Shown: piece by piece, positions 9,077-16,089 of the stretch
Position numbering within the stretch: the stretch's first letter is position 1
Layout: each line of letters opens with the position of its first letter
Source: Candidatus Neomarinimicrobiota bacterium
GTDB lineage: Bacteria > Fidelibacterota > Marinisomatia > Marinisomatales > TCS55
Direction: 5' to 3'
DNA: 64,000 nt
Assembly (NCBI GenBank): GCA_018651745.1
Contig: JABIDL010000033.1
Coordinates: forward strand, 3,883 to 67,882
The notes under the pieces: generated by a model
Told to the model about the DNA's origin: nothing
What the model saw: the letters and a program-made list of their open reading frames with translations, nothing else
Databases searched by the model: none
Program-made: the position numbers and the translations under genes

Positions 9077-9268
9077 TTAAGGTTTATCTTCGAATGCTTT
9101 TTGTAAATGATGTGCACCGCCCCATCCTGCTACGGCAGCTCCCATCCAAATGTGGCTAAACTTTTGCCCAAGCTCTTTCAAAGTATATCCAAAATAAACC
9201 AATGCAATGGCTCCAACTAGTAGGACTAACGCTAAAAAAAGGCGTAATCGCCAATCAATGTGGATCAA
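9077..9268 (-). CDS. Small membrane protein, unknown function
   Basis: Not recognised. 63 residues with one strong transmembrane segment (LFLALVLLVGAIALVYFGYTL) and a second weaker one around IWMGAAVAGWGGAHHL, ending in a charged tail. It is packed between the histone-like gene (three-base gap) and the YwaF-like gene (six-base gap) in the same direction, which supports it being a translated member of the run. Confidence 0.5.
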   Translation of the reverse strand: MIHIDWRLRLFLALVLLVGAIALVYFGYTLKELGQKFSHIWMGAAVAGWGGAHHLQKAFEDKP

Positions 9269-9271
9269 AGG

Positions 9272-9613
9272 TTAATCCTTGGCCTTGGCTTTTTTCTTGG
9301 CGGCGGGTTTCTTTTTTGTAGCCGGTTTTTTCTTAGCAGGTGCTTTCTTTGCCGGTTTCTTTTTGGGAGTTGTCTTTTTGGCTACAGATTTCTTGGTTGC
9401 TGTTTTCTTTGCGGTTGGTTTCTTCTTAGTTACCGGTTTTTTCTTTGTCGCTGTTTTTTTCTTGGGAGCTTCCTCTGTTGCAACCGGTTCTTCAACTTCA
9501 ACCGGTTTGGGTGCAGCTGACTTCGCTTTCGATAATAATGCCTGAGATTTTAATCGCATCCGTTCTTTATTTTTTCGATGGCGGATGTTGACCATTTTCT
9601 TTTTCTTATTCAT
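9272..9613 (-). CDS. Lysine-rich histone H1-like protein
   Basis: 113 residues in two parts. Residues 1-35 (HRKNKERMRLKSQALLSKAK) are basic and helical. After a short acidic hinge (VEVEEPVATEEAPKK) comes about 60 residues of near-perfect K/A/P/T repeats (TKKKP, AKK, PAKK), like the tails of histone H1, chlamydial Hc1 and some bacterial nucleoid proteins. It probably binds DNA or RNA non-specifically through charge. The repeat codons make the opposite strand read as long phenylalanine/leucine-rich frames, which are not genes. Expressed role unproven. Confidence 0.7.
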   Translation of the reverse strand: MNKKKKMVNIRHRKNKERMRLKSQALLSKAKSAAPKPVEVEEPVATEEAPKKKTATKKKPVTKKKPTAKKTATKKSVAKKTTPKKKPAKKAPAKKKPATKKKPAAKKKAKAKD

Positions 9614-9688
9614 AAGTTCCTTTCAATATTTCATTACGCTGGAATAAAAACAATATAAGCAAAGAAATTACTGATTGTTGCCAATAAA

Positions 9689-10252
9689 TCAATCCACAAT
9701 TAATCCCCGCACAATAAATCTGTCTCTGGCTTTTCCTACATGATTAAACGGATAACAGGTAATGAGGGTAATGCAGTCATTTTCTGTTTCATCAATCCAG
9801 TAAATATCATCGCCGAAGACTGGGCGGACTTCGCTCACAGTGAATGATTGAGTTGCAAATGTAGATTCAAGCTCAATCGTGTCGCCGATTTTAATGTCTT
9901 TTAGCGGACGAAAAAAACTATCGCGGTGCCCAGCAATGACGATATTGCCACTACTGCCGGGTCGAGACGAGTTTGAAAGATGCCCCGGTCCAAACGCCAG
10001 TGCTTCACCGGAGACACCGCCCAATACTACATTCTCAATTCCAACTGAATTTATGGTCAATTTTCCCACCGGATGCGTGTCCGCCCATTCCCATGGATTC
10101 TGCACAGTCTTTTCAGATTTTGTCCGTTCCCATGCCTTTTCCAGCAATATCGAGGCCAATTTCCCCTTTCCATAGTAATAGGTGGATTTCCCGACCAAAA
10201 TAAATCCGAGTAAAATCAGTAAAGTTGGAACAAAACGATACAGTTTTGTCAT
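9689..10252 (-). CDS. Sortase of the Gram-negative marine (class GN-like) type
   Basis: 187 residues from the ATG at 10252, which overlaps the stop of the substrate gene (ATGA). An N-terminal membrane anchor (FVPTLLILLGFILVG) is followed by the sortase barrel. Catalytic His109 is in NIVIAGHRDSFF, Cys166 in ITLITCYPF, and the arginine is Arg178 in ARDRFIVRG. Such sortases are known as single dedicated enzymes paired with one VIT/vWA protein; they cut the LPxTG-like signal and transfer the protein to an unknown acceptor. A longer in-frame reading upstream lies inside the neighbour gene and is rejected. The last 31-base block of active-site code recurs at 12683-12713. Confidence 0.9.
   Translation of the reverse strand: MTKLYRFVPTLLILLGFILVGKSTYYYGKGKLASILLEKAWERTKSEKTVQNPWEWADTHPVGKLTINSVGIENVVLGGVSGEALAFGPGHLSNSSRPGSSGNIVIAGHRDSFFRPLKDIKIGDTIELESTFATQSFTVSEVRPVFGDDIYWIDETENDCITLITCYPFNHVGKARDRFIVRGLIVD
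9727..9757 (-). repeat. 31-bp direct repeat, copy 1 (inside the sortase gene)
   Basis: These 31 bases encode the sortase catalytic block around CYPFNHVGKA. They are identical, in the same orientation, to 12683-12713, 2,956 bases away. The next eight bases match with two differences. The two copies bracket the substrate gene and most of the sortase gene. Confidence 0.9.
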
Positions 10253-12357
10253 TTTCTCGTCCTCTCTACAAACATCCGCGTTAGCGCGAAACCTGTTCCA
10301 ATCAGAACACATCCGATCAAAATCATTAGCGGAAAGGATGTTCCGGTCTGCGGTAACGTTATATTCGATACCTTTTGGATGAGGTTCTGCTGACCGTTGG
10401 AATCGGCACTTTTCATCACAACCATCTTTGCACTGCCGAAGACAGCATCGTAATTCCAACCTTTAGGAAGATCCGTCGGAATCGAAAGCGAGGCTAACTG
10501 CCCACCCGGATTCATAATCCTGTTTTCTACCGCCACGAAAGAGGTGAATTTTGTAACGAGATTATGATCGAGCGCGAGTTGGATGATATTATCCTTCACA
10601 TCTTTATTCCCGAGACGATAGTCATCCATCAAGTCACCGATGTTGCGTCTTGCCCAAATCGACGGGATACCCGGATCATTTTTGGTGTTTTCAAGGTCTA
10701 GAGGAAGATCCATCCGAAAATATCCCGCCGGTGTCTTTCCGGTCAGCACAGCAGTTTCATTTTTCAAACCGCTGGTTTTCCCGAATATCAGCATCGGCTC
10801 ATCATGGAAAAGGTCTCGAATTGGATTTGGATGAAAATCTACGTTGCCGTCAATCTTGAGGTTCATGTTTGTGAGCACCGGCTTTTCAATCCGCCTTAGA
10901 AGCGTGTTCATTTTCCCCTCTACCTGAGATGTAGATGATATGTGTGTAAATGTTCCCTTCCCAATCTTCGCTGATTTTCTTAGCAAAAACGAGTTTGGCG
11001 AAGATCCGATTCCTATGGGAAAAAGACGAGAATTTCCGAGATAATTCTTGATATCGGATAAAATTGCATTCTCATTTCCGACATCGCCATCCGTGAGAAA
11101 CATGATCATTCGCACCGCGCTGGGATCGGACACTTCTTTCAATGCTGCTTTTAGTGCAGGCCGCACGTTCGTTCCACCCGAAGCAGTAAAATATTTGACA
11201 TGCTTTACCGCATCACGTTTGTTAGCCCATGAAGCGGGAACTGGCGCTAGACTGAACTTTTGGAAATGGTTGTTAAAACGAATGATGTTAAAATGATCTT
11301 GATTGCCCAAAGATTCAATCGCTTTCACCAAAACCTTTTTCGCCTGGCGTATTGATTCACCGCTCATCGAACCTGAAACATCCAGAACATAGATCATTTC
11401 CTTTGGAAGGTTTTCTTCCGGTACATCCACAGGCGGAACTGCCATCAGCATGAAATAATCGTCATTCCCTTTTTTCGCTGAAAAGAGCGCTGCTTTCGGT
11501 TCGCTTCCTTGCGCAATCTTGTATTCCAAAACAAAATCCCGATTGGGAATTTCATCCGAATTTTTAAGAACAATAAAACGCGAGCCGGTTCCAGTGTGAA
11601 TGATGTCCACTTCGTGGGAAACGGAAAACACCGTTTCCAGTTCAAGACCTGTTTCCAATTCAACTGAAAGGCTTACCGTGTTTCCGCTGCGCTTTTCGTC
11701 CTTCACCACCGGCGGCGTGATGCGGCTGGCATCCGGTACTTTGTCCGTGTCCACGGACCAGCCTGAGCCTGAAAATCCCGGAATCGTATCTCCCGGAATG
11801 TATCTCGGGCCTACCACCATCGGGAACCGAAGGTGGAAAGTGCCGGAAGAGTAATCCACGTGGTCCACGTACTGCAGGCGAACTATTATCGTGTCGCCGG
11901 GCAAAATATTGGCTACGGAATTGGTAAAGATATTCGGCCGTTCCTGTTCGGTGAGGCTAGTGCGCCTCCCTTCCTTTTTCGCTTGTTCGTACTTCTTTTT
12001 CGCTTCTTTCCGCTCGGCGACTTCGCTCTGGATCAGCCGGTCGTTGACCAGCATCTGCATGTCCGAGACAGCCGCCTGATCCGGAAGCGGAAAAACATAG
12101 ATCGCCTCGATCGGCGCATCGTTATCGTTGGTGAATACCTGATCCACCGTGGCGGTGGCGACCATACCGCTTATCTTTATCTTTACGCGAGTATCGAGCT
12201 TTGGCATTTCATAATAGGCACCGGGTTCTTCTGCCGCAATCAGCAGCATTCCTTCCTTTACATCATTCAGGTTAATCGGGATTTTGTCGCTTGTGTTCGA
12301 AAAACCGAACGATACAAAACACATGGTTAAGACAAAACGAGGTAACAATCCGTTCAT
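10249..12357 (-). CDS. VIT and von Willebrand A domain protein with LPQTG sorting signal (sortase substrate)
   Basis: 702 residues. Signal peptide 1-20; VIT domain about 45-170 (IEAIYVFPLPDQAAVSDM); a vWA domain from about 320 with the metal site DVSGS at Asp326, Ser328 and Ser330. The C-terminus has LPQTG at residues 668-672, then a hydrophobic helix and an ERTRK basic tail, a textbook sorting signal. This is the family described as marine proteobacterial sortase target protein; it acts outside the inner membrane, role unknown. The AAAGGA ribosome site lies eight bases before the ATG. Gene overlaps the sortase by four bases, so enzyme and substrate are coupled. Confidence 0.9.
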   Translation of the reverse strand: MNGLLPRFVLTMCFVSFGFSNTSDKIPINLNDVKEGMLLIAAEEPGAYYEMPKLDTRVKIKISGMVATATVDQVFTNDNDAPIEAIYVFPLPDQAAVSDMQMLVNDRLIQSEVAERKEAKKKYEQAKKEGRRTSLTEQERPNIFTNSVANILPGDTIIVRLQYVDHVDYSSGTFHLRFPMVVGPRYIPGDTIPGFSGSGWSVDTDKVPDASRITPPVVKDEKRSGNTVSLSVELETGLELETVFSVSHEVDIIHTGTGSRFIVLKNSDEIPNRDFVLEYKIAQGSEPKAALFSAKKGNDDYFMLMAVPPVDVPEENLPKEMIYVLDVSGSMSGESIRQAKKVLVKAIESLGNQDHFNIIRFNNHFQKFSLAPVPASWANKRDAVKHVKYFTASGGTNVRPALKAALKEVSDPSAVRMIMFLTDGDVGNENAILSDIKNYLGNSRLFPIGIGSSPNSFLLRKSAKIGKGTFTHISSTSQVEGKMNTLLRRIEKPVLTNMNLKIDGNVDFHPNPIRDLFHDEPMLIFGKTSGLKNETAVLTGKTPAGYFRMDLPLDLENTKNDPGIPSIWARRNIGDLMDDYRLGNKDVKDNIIQLALDHNLVTKFTSFVAVENRIMNPGGQLASLSIPTDLPKGWNYDAVFGSAKMVVMKSADSNGQQNLIQKVSNITLPQTGTSFPLMILIGCVLIGTGFALTRMFVERTRK

Positions 12358-12388
12358 AGTGAGTTCCTTTCTCTCTTTAACGAAGAAA

Positions 12389-12420
12389 GCCGAAACACTG
12401 CTATGCAGCAGTACCTCGGC
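12389..12420 (-). promoter_or_regulatory. Two-tier hairpin in the 5' leader of the vWA-sortase operon
   Basis: On the minus-strand RNA the outer stem GCCGA/UCGGC (5 pairs) encloses a symmetric 3x3 internal loop, then an inner stem ACUGCU/AGCAGU (6 pairs) capped by GCAU. It ends about 30 bases before the start codon. A second small hairpin UAGGUU/AACCUA (12438-12456) lies just upstream. It is followed by only a weak U-rich stretch, so it may be a protein- or ligand-binding leader or a weak attenuator. I match it to no known riboswitch class. Confidence 0.45.
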
Positions 12421-12682
12421 CTCCTCTTTTTACTGATTAGGTTTGCTTACAACCTATTGTGGACTGCTACAATGGATTGGGTGGAAAGTTCCAACTAAAC
12501 CACACTCTTACATATTTTTTGAATAATTAATTGAAACTTTTTTATTGATGTATAGCATTGATTCATAAAAAAGGATAATTACTATGCCTTATCAAAAAAT
12601 AATAAATGGTTCATGACAATGGAAAGTTAATTAGAAATCTCTCAGCATACTTTAAAGAATGCGGCGAGCGAGAATATGAGTT

Positions 12683-12713
12683 TGGCTTTTCCTACATGAT
12701 TAAACGGATAACA
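12683..12713 (-). pseudogene. Decayed fragment of a second sortase gene (copy 2 of the 31-bp repeat)
   Basis: Read on the minus strand it encodes ITCYPFNHVGKA, the catalytic-cysteine block of the sortase at 9689-10252. Upstream of it (to about 12750) shorter matches such as ATTGAT, CAGAA and TCATCACT line up in order with the intact sortase but with small deletions. Downstream it diverges at once (KLIFSLAAFF) and lacks the arginine motif. The best reading is an old partial duplication of the sortase gene. Confidence 0.65.
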
Positions 12714-12802
12714 AGTGATGATTCTGGATCAATAATTGCCAAGGTTTTTTAAGAATCGCAATATCAATACTTTCAGGTTTTTATAATTAATAGGTTGCCA
12801 GG

Positions 12803-13585
12803 TTAAAAAATAAATGAAATCCCATTCGATAATTGAATGTACGTATTCCCCAAAGTTCCGTGGGGATCATTATCATATCGGTAGTTTAACTTGATCGCAA
12901 TTGAAAATGACTTGTTCAGCGCAATATCAAACCCTCCATCATATAACACACGGTAATCCTTCGCATCCGAAGAAGCAACTTGAAAATAGGCCGTATTATT
13001 CAACTGAATCGTGTCGGATAATTTCCACATATACGTTAGGTAATTGGTAGATCGAATTAGTTTCATTTCCGGTTCTGTCGCTAGCCCGTAAGTCTCATTT
13101 TCCTGCATGGCGCCGATTCCTAAAAAAATCGTTGTTCGATTGCTGTTAGACAGTTTTACTCTTAGGCCCGAACCTACAAGAAAACGGTTGTTCAAATCTA
13201 AAAAATCATTAAATCCGAATTGAGAAAACCCTTCTAAAAAGTACTTTTCCGTTAGCGATTTAGTCACTCTCAAATGGCCGAACCCCTTATTTACAATGGT
13301 ATTTATATCCGCACCCTTTTCTTTTTCATATCCATTTTCATAATTAAGAATTAAGAAACTGGTCAATCCTTTTTTGATAGCCACATCCAGCCTGTATTCT
13401 GCTGCAATGTCCACAACTTCTTCATCTGCTTTTTCTACAGCAAGGTCAAGGCTGAATTGGTGCATAATTCCATTGGCATCCTCCGCCCTCAAATCCTCGG
13501 TATTAACCTGCGCTATCAGACATCCAACGGAAAGTAGAATCAGGATATAATGAATCAAATTTTGTTTTCTATTGATAACAACCAT
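12803..13585 (-). CDS. DUF481-like outer-membrane beta-barrel protein
   Basis: 260 residues. A signal peptide (YILILLSVGCLIAQ) is followed by a run of amphipathic strands: FLEGFSQFGFNDFLDLNNRF, LVGSGLRVKLSNSNRTTIFL, YLTYMWKLSDTIQLNNTAYF and others, ending in ISFIF with the terminal aromatic residue of outer-membrane barrels. The pattern fits the DUF481 family (YdiY-like, salt-induced in E. coli), of unclear function. It begins 82 bases after the tRNA-Sec gene in the same direction, so tRNA and gene might share a transcript. A short GCGCTAATGCGC hairpin lies in the gap. Confidence 0.6.
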   Translation of the reverse strand: MVVINRKQNLIHYILILLSVGCLIAQVNTEDLRAEDANGIMHQFSLDLAVEKADEEVVDIAAEYRLDVAIKKGLTSFLILNYENGYEKEKGADINTIVNKGFGHLRVTKSLTEKYFLEGFSQFGFNDFLDLNNRFLVGSGLRVKLSNSNRTTIFLGIGAMQENETYGLATEPEMKLIRSTNYLTYMWKLSDTIQLNNTAYFQVASSDAKDYRVLYDGGFDIALNKSFSIAIKLNYRYDNDPHGTLGNTYIQLSNGISFIF

Positions 13586-13667
13586 AATGATCTTTCTTGC
13601 GCATTAGCGCTTATTAAGGCTTACAGATGAGCTCAACCTTCATGACAGTGAGGGAACTCAAATCTAG

Positions 13668-13759
13668 CGGGAACGCGTGAGAATCGAACTCACCGGACTT
13701 GTCACCAAGTCCCAGCGGTTTTGAAGACCGCGGCCGGCACCAGCCTTGCAATCATTCCC
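13668..13759 (-). tRNA. selC: tRNA-Sec (anticodon UCA), selenocysteine tRNA
   Basis: A 92-base cloverleaf on the minus strand. The anticodon stem GCGGT/ACCGC closes the loop CTTCAAA, giving anticodon UCA, which reads UGA. The variable arm is very long, with a seven-pair stem GGACTTG/CAAGTCC and loop GTGA. The T arm is GTGAG-TTCGATT-CTCAC. The acceptor is GGGAATGA against GCGTTCCC (seven pairs plus an A-G), the eight-base length of bacterial tRNA-Sec. The discriminator is G73 and CCA is not encoded. The D-stem looks short and imperfect by eye. The cell therefore probably makes selenoproteins; selA, selB and selD are not in this window. Confidence 0.9.
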
Positions 13760-13773
13760 ATGTTTTTAACACA

Positions 13774-13881
13774 GAGGCACGAAGGATGTTAAGCAAATCT
13801 AAAATAAAAACTACAAAACCATCTTGGTGGTCTTGGTGATCTTTGTGCTTGAATCTTTCCTCTTTGTCTTCTTCACGCCTC
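13774..13881. repeat. Candidate imperfect inverted repeat upstream of tRNA-Sec
   Basis: GAGGCACGAAGGA at 13774-13786 is inverted relative to GAGGCGTGAAGAA (minus strand, 13869-13881), 10 of 13 bases matching. Between them is a run of CTTGGTGGTCTTGGTGATC-type sequence. It resembles short dispersed intergenic elements; only one copy is visible here. Confidence 0.4.
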
Positions 13882-13892
13882 TTCGGCAACAT

Positions 13893-14711
13893 TTACTTCG
13901 GTCTGTTTAGCACCCGATAGTTAACACCAAATTCTTTTTTAATTCTTTTGCCAATTTCTTCCGCGTCATCCTTCCGCTCAAACCGAACAACTCTCACTGC
14001 ATGTAGTCTCATGCCGTGAGAGGCCACTTCATCAATCTGTACCGGAAATCCGCCGGTCATAATCTGTTCCATTAATCTCCGTGCATTTGCATATTTTCGA
14101 AAGGCACCTACTTGTACAATCCAAGGTTTGGGCAGTATCGCCCCACCCTGCTTTATTGTGCCTGCACTTTCCGGGTTCAATTTCACGAATTGCATTTGAC
14201 TTCCCGCAGGCTTCAGTTTTTTATAGCCGTAATGGTCAACCTTTAACCCGGGATAATGACGCATGACCAAACGCAAATAAATCCGAGCACTGTCACGCTC
14301 ACCTGTGGCTTCAAAACTGTCAACCAATAAGTCGAGCGTCCGTTGATGATTTTCCGCGTCTTTATAATAAAAGAGTGCTTTTTTTAATTGCACACTAGCC
14401 TGAGAATACAACCCACGGGCGAACATATATTCGCCAACCTTTAACATGGATTCATCTGCAAATTGACTTCGGGGGAAATTCCTCAAAATTGCCTGAAATT
14501 TTCGGATAGACGAATCACCATCAGAAGATGTAAGCGCATCCAGATATAACACACCGTCATTTTTGGGGAAACGAGACTTGAGTTCCGGGACAGCCTCACG
14601 GACTTCCAATACCCGACCTTCCGAAATCAGGGAAAGATAAAGATCAATATTTTGTGCAGTGATAAAGGAAAAGAAAAAAAATATTCCCGAAAGCGCCTGT
14701 CGGAATTTCAT
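13893..14711 (-). CDS. SPOR domain protein with TPR-like N-terminal part
   Basis: 272 residues. Signal peptide 1-19, then helical repeats of TPR/YbgF type (FQAILRNFPRSQFADESMLK, YSQASVQLKKALFYYKD) and a C-terminal SPOR domain from about 195 (PWIVQVGAFRKYANARRLME). SPOR domains bind denuded septal glycan strands, so the protein is probably periplasmic and acts in division or wall remodelling. It overlaps the LapB-like gene by four bases (ATGA), placing it in the miaB-lapA-lapB run. The usual signature, an aromatic followed by V-Q-V/I-G, is present. Confidence 0.8.
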   Translation of the reverse strand: MKFRQALSGIFFFFSFITAQNIDLYLSLISEGRVLEVREAVPELKSRFPKNDGVLYLDALTSSDGDSSIRKFQAILRNFPRSQFADESMLKVGEYMFARGLYSQASVQLKKALFYYKDAENHQRTLDLLVDSFEATGERDSARIYLRLVMRHYPGLKVDHYGYKKLKPAGSQMQFVKLNPESAGTIKQGGAILPKPWIVQVGAFRKYANARRLMEQIMTGGFPVQIDEVASHGMRLHAVRVVRFERKDDAEEIGKRIKKEFGVNYRVLNRPK

Positions 14712-15760
14712 GCGTTTTTTTCTTGGGATGTAATGAGATCAGCCAATTCATCAATCTGGTGAGCCAGTTCATGAGGCCGTGATGTATTAAGAGACAACTT
14801 CAATTTCATCAGACGAACATGAGCCGAATCTTGATTTTGATTCAAGGTTTCATTCACAAGATTTAGTGCTTTTTGATGCTCTCCCTTCTCCTCGTACACA
14901 TTTGCCAACTTTGCCAATGCATCAATGTTTGAGGAATCTCTCTCAAGAACCCGTTGATAAAATTTTTCCACTTCACTAAATCGTCCCAGATCAAACAATG
15001 CTGTTTCGATTTTTGAAAATACACACCGACTTTGTTCAGGTGATAAAATAGCAAACTGTTCCCACGCGTCTATTGCTTTTACAAGATTTCTCTCTTCCGC
15101 GAGAAAATCACCTTTTCTCAGGTACGGCAGACCAAATGTTGGTGCCAGTTGTATGGCTTTGTTAAAACTGGTTTCCGCTCCGGGTCTATCACCGCGGGCA
15201 AGTTTGTCCATACCCTGATACACTTGGAATTTCGCCAACCGGTTTTCGTCCTGACTATGATTCAATCTCTGCGAAAGTTTCGCCATAGAAGCGGCTTGTT
15301 CCCAATCACGTTCGCGTTCGGCAATTTCAAGAAGAAATTCAATGCACCATGTATTTTTTCTATCAATTTTGAGAATGCGCTCCCCTTCAATTTTTGCCTT
15401 CTCCATTTCTCCCTTCCTGGAATAATCTAGCGCCAATGATTTATGAATGTCAACTTTGAGAGAGTCGGGAAGATTTGGCCTCACTGTTAAAGCTTGGTGA
15501 ATTTTGATTGCTTGTTCAGGATGGTTATCTTCCCGCAAAAGATCACCAAGCTGCAAATAAGCGCCCACATGTTCGGTATTTTGCTTCACAACATTCCGCA
15601 AATGTTCCATAGCCGTATGATTATCACCACGGACGATAGCATTTAGCGCATCCGTGTAAAGAGATTCGGTTTTGGGTTTAATCTTTGGGCGAGAAACGTA
15701 AAATGCAACACCGGCAATCACCAGAATGGTAATTACTATTGCTATAATCAATAGGTCCAA
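14708..15760 (-). CDS. LapB-like TPR membrane protein lacking the C-terminal metal-binding domain
   Basis: 350 residues: one N-terminal transmembrane segment (LLIIAIVITILVIAGVAFYV), then about eight TPR repeats (AYLQLGDLLREDNHPEQAI, PYLRKGDFLAEERNLVKAI, ALAKLANVYEEKGEHQKAL). Its partner upstream is a LapA-like gene, the same order as lapA-lapB in E. coli, where LapB controls LpxC turnover and so LPS synthesis. The rubredoxin-like C-terminal domain (paired CxxC) of LapB is absent, and the frame ends cleanly with an ATGA overlap, so this looks like natural loss. LPS control is inferred from context. Confidence 0.75.
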   Translation of the reverse strand: MDLLIIAIVITILVIAGVAFYVSRPKIKPKTESLYTDALNAIVRGDNHTAMEHLRNVVKQNTEHVGAYLQLGDLLREDNHPEQAIKIHQALTVRPNLPDSLKVDIHKSLALDYSRKGEMEKAKIEGERILKIDRKNTWCIEFLLEIAERERDWEQAASMAKLSQRLNHSQDENRLAKFQVYQGMDKLARGDRPGAETSFNKAIQLAPTFGLPYLRKGDFLAEERNLVKAIDAWEQFAILSPEQSRCVFSKIETALFDLGRFSEVEKFYQRVLERDSSNIDALAKLANVYEEKGEHQKALNLVNETLNQNQDSAHVRLMKLKLSLNTSRPHELAHQIDELADLITSQEKNA

Positions 15761-15762
15761 TC

Positions 15763-16089
15763 TTAAATATCCTCATCCTCAGAGTCGTAAATGCCTTCAT
15801 CAATAGCAACATTCCGTAGATCATTGAGTTCATCCGATAGACGGCGGTTTTTGGTGCGCAGGGATCTAATATCCGCTTTGGCAGATAAAATGGATGTTAT
15901 ACCAACGCCGTAGCCTATCAAGATTCCTATGGCTAGAGCGCCTAGCATAATCATAGACACAGGTGCATCAACATATTCCGCAAATAATAGATTGACGTAC
16001 ACCCTAGATTCGTCTCCAGCATTTTCGGTGAGAAAATATACCAGCGCTAATACCAATATCAGAGATGCAAATATTCTTACAAGTTTCAT
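15763..16089 (-). CDS. LapA domain (DUF1049) membrane protein
   Basis: 108 residues with two transmembrane segments (IFASLILVLALVYFLTENA and VSMIMLGALAIGILIGYGVG) and a coiled-coil, acidic tail (LRTKNRRLSDELNDLRN). This is the LapA/YciS layout, with the family's F-x-x-x-N-x-x pattern between the segments. In E. coli LapA works with LapB in LPS assembly at the inner membrane. The gene overlaps the stop of miaB (TAATG) and is followed two bases later by the LapB-like gene. Confidence 0.8.
   Translation of the reverse strand: MKLVRIFASLILVLALVYFLTENAGDESRVYVNLLFAEYVDAPVSMIMLGALAIGILIGYGVGITSILSAKADIRSLRTKNRRLSDELNDLRNVAIDEGIYDSEDEDI

Larger units (their letters stand above)
12358..12802. other. 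Intergenic region upstream of the vWA gene: hairpin leader plus sortase remnant
   Basis: 445 bases with no intact gene. Near the vWA start are two hairpins (12389-12420 and 12438-12456). The centre (12460-12660) is AT-rich and could hold the promoter of the minus-strand vWA-sortase pair, but I could not settle on a single -35/-10 pair. The far part (12683-12760) holds decayed sortase sequence. Confidence 0.7.

Noticed and set aside
9260-9545. Plus-strand frames rich in phenylalanine, leucine and cysteine
   Set aside because: They are the mirror of the lysine-repeat codons of the histone-like gene on the minus strand.
10253-10459. Longer start for the sortase
   Set aside because: The added 69 residues lie inside the substrate gene and include no signal; the ATG at 10252 overlaps the stop and begins just before the membrane anchor.
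11833-12330. 165-codon plus-strand frame
   Set aside because: Lies wholly opposite the VIT domain of the vWA gene, which has strong family motifs; the plus frame has none.
13668-13759. tRNA-Ser, because of the long variable arm
   Set aside because: Anticodon is UCA, which reads UGA; the acceptor has eight bases and the variable stem has seven pairs, as in tRNA-Sec.
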